Shown piece by piece: positions 12,878-15,331 of a stretch of 15,331 nt of DNA. The position numbers and the translations under genes were made by a program. The notes beneath the pieces are model-generated. The model did not search any database. It had not been told where the DNA came from and was given only the letters and a program-made list of their open reading frames with translations. Every line of letters begins with the position of its first letter. Within the stretch, counting starts at the first letter, position 1. Origin of the DNA: VGOB01 sp034435315 (GTDB lineage: Bacteria; Chloroflexota; Anaerolineae; UBA4142). The stretch is taken from positions 1 through 15,331 of the forward strand of contig DAOTYB010000106.1 in NCBI GenBank assembly GCA_034435315.1. The letters are read 5' to 3'.

Positions 12878-13078
12878 ATGTGCGAGCGTCACGGTTGTCT
12901 GGCAGGGCTATTCCAACTCTTTTTGCTGAACACGCTGTTCGATTGGTTGCAGCGAAACTTTGGATTCGGCAAAGGATGTTCGTGTTCGGGAATTGGATGC
13001 GGCATCATTCTGCTCTGCATCTTTTTGTTCTTCCTGTGCCAAATCGTCACAGGAACGAACTGGCTCAAAGCGTGGTGA
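12878..13078 (+). CDS. Small cysteine-rich membrane protein, function unknown
   Basis: 66 aa from ATG 12878, with TGAGGG 4 nt upstream as a possible SD. The frame is open further upstream only through repeat sequence. It has seven cysteines (C2, C7, C34, C36, C41, C47, C54): a CERHGC motif at the N-terminus, a GCSCSGIGC cluster before the membrane helix (GIILLCIFLFFLCQIV), and a tryptophan-containing tail. I do not recognise the family. The cysteine spacing could hold a metal or form disulfides, but that is speculation. It lies directly after nuoN in the same direction and could be read from the nuo transcript if the preceding hairpin allows. Codon use is intermediate, and the coding call is moderate. 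Confidence 0.55.
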   Translation: MCERHGCLAGLFQLFLLNTLFDWLQRNFGFGKGCSCSGIGCGIILLCIFLFFLCQIVTGTNWLKAW

Positions 13079-13082
13079 GCGC

Positions 13083-13117
13083 AAGACCTGTCGGGTTTTT
13101 GAAGCCTGACAGGTCTT
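13083..13117 (+). terminator. Stem-loop after the small membrane protein, likely end of the nuo transcript
   Basis: AAGACCTGTCGGG (13083-13095) pairs with CCTGACAGGTCTT (13105-13117): 13 pairs including one G-T, with a 9-nt loop. Only short T runs follow (TTTGCGTTTGCG), so it is a weak intrinsic terminator. It begins 5 nt after the stop codon and separates the nuo region from the toxin-like cassette. Confidence 0.6.
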
Positions 13118-13128
13118 TGCGTTTGCGC

Positions 13129-13157
13129 TTGGTGCAACAGGAGAAACGTGGTAAAAT
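13129..13157 (+). promoter_or_regulatory. Promoter of the WXG100/toxin cassette
   Basis: -10 TAAAAT (13152-13157, one mismatch) with a TGn extension (13149-13151), and a weak -35 TTGGTG (13129-13134) at a 17-nt spacing. The sequence GTGGTAAAAT closely matches the nuo promoter's GTGGTATAAT. It predicts a leader of about 30 nt with SD GGAG at 13183-13186. Confidence 0.6.
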
Positions 13158-13192
13158 GGTAGGCGACAAAACTATACCCCCTGGAGTGCTCT

Positions 13193-13465
13193 ATGCCCCA
13201 AGCCATCGCCAATCCTGAAGACCTGCGGCGCTTTTCCGCCGAACTCAAGCAGTTCAACAACCAGTTGCGTGAGAGTACCGCGCGCTTGCAAGCACAATTC
13301 ATCCGCCTGGGCGATACCTGGCGCGATCAGGAGCATCAAAAGTTCGCCCAGGAGTTTGAGCAGACGATGCGCGTACTGGCCCACTTTATGCGCACCGCCG
13401 ATGAGCACATCCCCTTCCTGCTGCGCAAAGCCCAGCGGATCGAGGAGTACTTGCAACAGCGATAA
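13193..13465 (+). CDS. WXG100-like small helical protein
   Basis: 90 aa, all-helical, the size of WXG100/ESAT-6-like proteins. The first helix (residues 7-38) is followed by a turn at LGDTWRDQEHQKF (39-51), where the W-x-D variant takes the place of the W-x-G motif, and then a second helix (50-88). Proteins of this type are partners or targeting domains for type VII-like secretion and for polymorphic toxins. ATG 13193 has SD GGAG 6 nt upstream. Its stop TAA overlaps the next gene's SD (AAGGAG), so the two are coupled. Codon choice (GCC, CTG, CAG) differs from the nuo genes. Confidence 0.75.
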   Translation: MPQAIANPEDLRRFSAELKQFNNQLRESTARLQAQFIRLGDTWRDQEHQKFAQEFEQTMRVLAHFMRTADEHIPFLLRKAQRIEEYLQQR

Positions 13466-13474
13466 GGAGTGGTG

Positions 13475-14656
13475 ATGCCTTCGGCTCACGTGCTCTCCAT
13501 CCAGGTGTTGGAAGAGTTCAAGGGGCAGCTGACCCGCTTTAACGCTCAAGCGCAGGAAATCCTCAACGCTACCGAAATCGAAATCCGCCGCACGCTGGAC
13601 TGGCTGCAAGAGCGGCTGAACTACTGGCGTAACGAGGTCAACCGTCGGCAAGAAATCTACAACCGCGCTTGGGCAGCGTGGCAGCGCTGCTTGGAAAGTC
13701 GCCGCATGCGCGATAAAAACGGCAATGTCATCCAGCTCCCCTGCCCGGCAGAAGAAGCTGCCGTCGAACGCGCCCGCCTCCATCTGGCTGAAGCGCAAGC
13801 CGAACTGCGCACGGTGCAAGAGTGGACCCGCCTGGTGGAAAGACAAGCCGAGGAGTATCACCGCCAGGCACGGCGGCTCAAAGCCTGGCTGGATGGTGAA
13901 CTGCCCAAAGCCACCGCCTTCCTGGAACGCAAAATCACCACGCTGCAATCCTACGTGGCGATGGGCATCTCCTCTGGCGGCTATGTGACCCCTCCACCGG
14001 TGCAGGCCGTGGGCGAGACCTTTGCCACCGCCGTGGGACTGGCGGCCATGGGCGTGGGCCTGACCGCTGCCGCCATCGCCGTGACCCGCTGGCTGGCCAG
14101 CGACGTGCGCCACGCGCTGGGTACGGTGGGCGAGGAACTCTCGGCGCGCCTGATGCGCGAGCAGCCCGGCTTTCAGGAACTCCCCTTTGACCCACCCAAG
14201 CACGGCTTTGACCGCGTTTTTACCGCGCCTGGACTGCCGCTCATCGTGCTGGAATCCAAGGTAACGTCCACGGGGCAATTTCGCCCCGGTCAGACCCGGC
14301 ATGGGGAACAGGGCTCGCCGGAGTGGATCGCCGTGCAGGCGGAGAAAATGGCTGACCCGACCTCATCCCAGTGGAGTCCGGTCAACGAGCGCATTGCGGC
14401 TCTGGTGAGAGAGTTGGGGCCGGAGAATGTCCCCGCCGTGGCGGTGGTTATCCAGAGCGAGACGGGGCTGGCAGACGTGTACGTGCGTCCCGCCGGCAGC
14501 GAAGACTGGCAATCGCTGCGGGAGGGCGTTTCGCTGGCTGAAGCGCTGGCTGGAGCAAGCGGCGCGGGCAGCCATCCCGAAACCGCCGGTAGCCCAGAAA
14601 GAGAACGCGGCCCCGAAGCCCTGGAAGGTCCAGGGGGCGGACCGGAGCGAGGATGA
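13475..14656 (+). CDS. Putative polymorphic toxin: coiled-coil N-terminus with PD-(D/E)XK nuclease-like domain
   Basis: 393 aa from ATG 13475 (SD AAGGAG at 13464-13469; the two GTG codons before it are less well placed). Residues 1-160 are long charged helices, ending in a family-like stretch, LKAWLDGELPKATAFLERKI. Residues 180-205 are a Gly/Ala-rich hydrophobic segment that could enter a membrane. Residues 216-295 carry a pattern typical of restriction-endonuclease-fold toxins: GEELSARLM (E220), HGFDRVF (D246), LIVLESKV (E260, K262) and HGEQGSPEWI (Q279, S281, W284). D, then E-x-K, then Q-x-S-x-x-W fits PD-(D/E)XK toxin families, so a DNA- or RNA-cutting effector is inferred. The tail (360-393) is Gly/Pro/Glu-rich. 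With the WXG100-like gene before it and a small gene after it, the layout fits a secreted toxin locus. No signal peptide is seen. Confidence 0.68.
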   Translation: MPSAHVLSIQVLEEFKGQLTRFNAQAQEILNATEIEIRRTLDWLQERLNYWRNEVNRRQEIYNRAWAAWQRCLESRRMRDKNGNVIQLPCPAEEAAVERARLHLAEAQAELRTVQEWTRLVERQAEEYHRQARRLKAWLDGELPKATAFLERKITTLQSYVAMGISSGGYVTPPPVQAVGETFATAVGLAAMGVGLTAAAIAVTRWLASDVRHALGTVGEELSARLMREQPGFQELPFDPPKHGFDRVFTAPGLPLIVLESKVTSTGQFRPGQTRHGEQGSPEWIAVQAEKMADPTSSQWSPVNERIAALVRELGPENVPAVAVVIQSETGLADVYVRPAGSEDWQSLREGVSLAEALAGASGAGSHPETAGSPERERGPEALEGPGGGPERG

Positions 14657-14678
14657 GAATCACCTGGAGTAGAGGAAA

Positions 14679-14894
14679 ATGTCTAATCTGAACACCGCCA
14701 TTTCTCACCTGGAAACCGAATGGAAAGCCCTCGTCCTGCGCTGGGAGGAGACCCAAAAGGTCTGGACCGACCTGGTGCGCCGTGATTTCGAGAAGGAATA
14801 CTGGGAAGTGCTGGCACCCCAGCCGCCCGCTGTGCAGCGCGAGATGGAGCGCCTGGCGCAGGTCATCGCCGGGGCGAGGCGAAGTGTGAAGTGA
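14679..14894 (+). CDS. Small helical-hairpin protein (second WXG-like partner or immunity protein)
   Basis: 71 aa, two predicted helices separated by a Pro-rich turn (LAPQPPAVQ, 45-53). The first helix contains WKALVLRWEETQKVWTDLVR, then RDFEKEYW; the W-x-D-...-F-E pattern recalls the turn of WXG100-like proteins. GGAG and GAGG motifs precede the ATG. It lies 22 nt after the toxin-like gene, the usual position of an immunity gene, but its sequence looks more like a secretion partner. I cannot decide between the two. Confidence 0.6.
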   Translation: MSNLNTAISHLETEWKALVLRWEETQKVWTDLVRRDFEKEYWEVLAPQPPAVQREMERLAQVIAGARRSVK

Positions 14895-14916
14895 GGCGGA
14901 AGCAGGAGTATCATTC

Positions 14917-15174
14917 ATGCAGAAGCCAGTCCGTTTTTCTCGCCATGCTTTGCAACAGATGGTCGAGCGTGGAGCCATCCAGGAGGAGGTCTTGGAAGCC
15001 ATTCGTTCTGGGGAACAAGTGCCGGCCAAACGTGGCCGTTTGGGTTATCGTAAGAACTTTCAGTATGAACGCCTGTGGGGTGGCCGGTATTATGCTGTTA
15101 AACAGGTGCTGGCCATCGTTGCCGAAGAGCCAGAAACGCTTGTCGTGGTGACCGTTTACACGTTCTATTTTTAG
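14917..15174 (+). CDS. DUF4258 domain protein (possible toxin of a TA pair)
   Basis: 85 aa. It begins with the DUF4258 signature VRFSRHALQQMVERGAIQEEVLEAIRSGE, then KRGRLGYRKNF, then AVKQVLAIVAEEPETLVVVTVYTFYF, a beta-rich end. The full domain is present. DUF4258 genes are often found beside DUF2283 genes, as here. A toxin-antitoxin role is a working guess based on size and pairing, not on a shown activity. SD AGGAG (14904-14908) is 8 nt from the ATG. It lies 22 nt after the helical-hairpin gene and 15 nt before the DUF2283 gene, so it is in the same unit. Confidence 0.8.
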   Translation: MQKPVRFSRHALQQMVERGAIQEEVLEAIRSGEQVPAKRGRLGYRKNFQYERLWGGRYYAVKQVLAIVAEEPETLVVVTVYTFYF

Positions 15175-15189
15175 TCAGGAGAGGAACCG

Positions 15190-15331
15190 ATGAAAGTCAC
15201 GTATGATCCCGAAGTAGATGCCCTGTACATCCGCCTGAGGGATGAGCCGGCCGAGGTGACCACTCAACGGTTGAGCGAAGAAGTCGCCATCAACGATGCT
15301 CCCGACGGGCACATCGTGGGCATTGAGATTT
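15190..15331 (+). CDS. DUF2283 domain protein, cut by the window edge
   Basis: The 47 codons present encode MKVTYDPEVDALYIRLRDEP, then a middle ending in DAPDGHIVGIEI, the characteristic start of DUF2283 proteins (usually about 60-80 aa). SD AGGAGAGGA (15177-15185) precedes ATG 15190. The gene runs off the right edge. Small DUF2283 proteins commonly follow DUF4258 genes and may be their antitoxin-like partner; this is inference. Confidence 0.82.
   Translation, partial: MKVTYDPEVDALYIRLRDEPAEVTTQRLSEEVAINDAPDGHIVGIEI

Overview
The window reads as a chromosomal piece of a GC-rich, probably uncultured bacterium, most likely a Chloroflexota (Anaerolineae-like) lineage. This placement is inference. 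It rests on the gene mix, promoters with an extended -10 of the form GTGGTAWAAT, two probable leaderless starts, and very heavy use of GCG/CGC codons. No rRNA or tRNA gene is visible to confirm it.

Left part (1-4567, all minus strand): the start of a polytopic membrane protein; a GT87-like membrane glycosyltransferase; a Tat-targeted DUF362 protein; an alpha-toroid prenyltransferase/squalene-cyclase-repeat protein; and a FemAB-type aminoacyltransferase. The three genes from 3367 down to 436 are packed with a 4-nt overlap and a 2-nt gap, so they look like one transcript. Together they suggest cell-surface or envelope functions.

Middle (4667-12811, plus strand): a clear promoter followed by nuoA-H-J-K-L-M-N. 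These are exactly the seven membrane-arm subunits of respiratory complex I. None of the peripheral-arm genes (B, C, D, E, F, G, I) is present, so the electron-input arm must be encoded elsewhere if a full complex is made. A 66-aa cysteine-rich membrane protein and a strong hairpin follow.

Right part (13129-15331, plus strand): a separately promoted cassette whose codon choice differs visibly from the rest. It holds a WXG100-like protein, a coiled-coil protein ending in a probable PD-(D/E)XK nuclease toxin domain, a small helical-hairpin protein, a DUF4258 protein and a truncated DUF2283 protein. It looks like a horizontally acquired polymorphic-toxin/toxin-antitoxin island.

The most unusual signal is a class of degenerate, strictly period-locked short-word arrays (periods 7, 8 and 9 nt). 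Most are arranged as two facing arms. They fill almost every longer intergenic gap (A-H, H-J, K-L, M-N, after N, before A, and on the minus-strand side) and also run into coding sequence: inside femAB, at both ends of the prenyltransferase/DUF362 junction, and over the nuoM stop codon. Different gaps carry different words, but the same layout recurs. They break the nuo mRNA into the blocks A | H | J-K | L-M | N.
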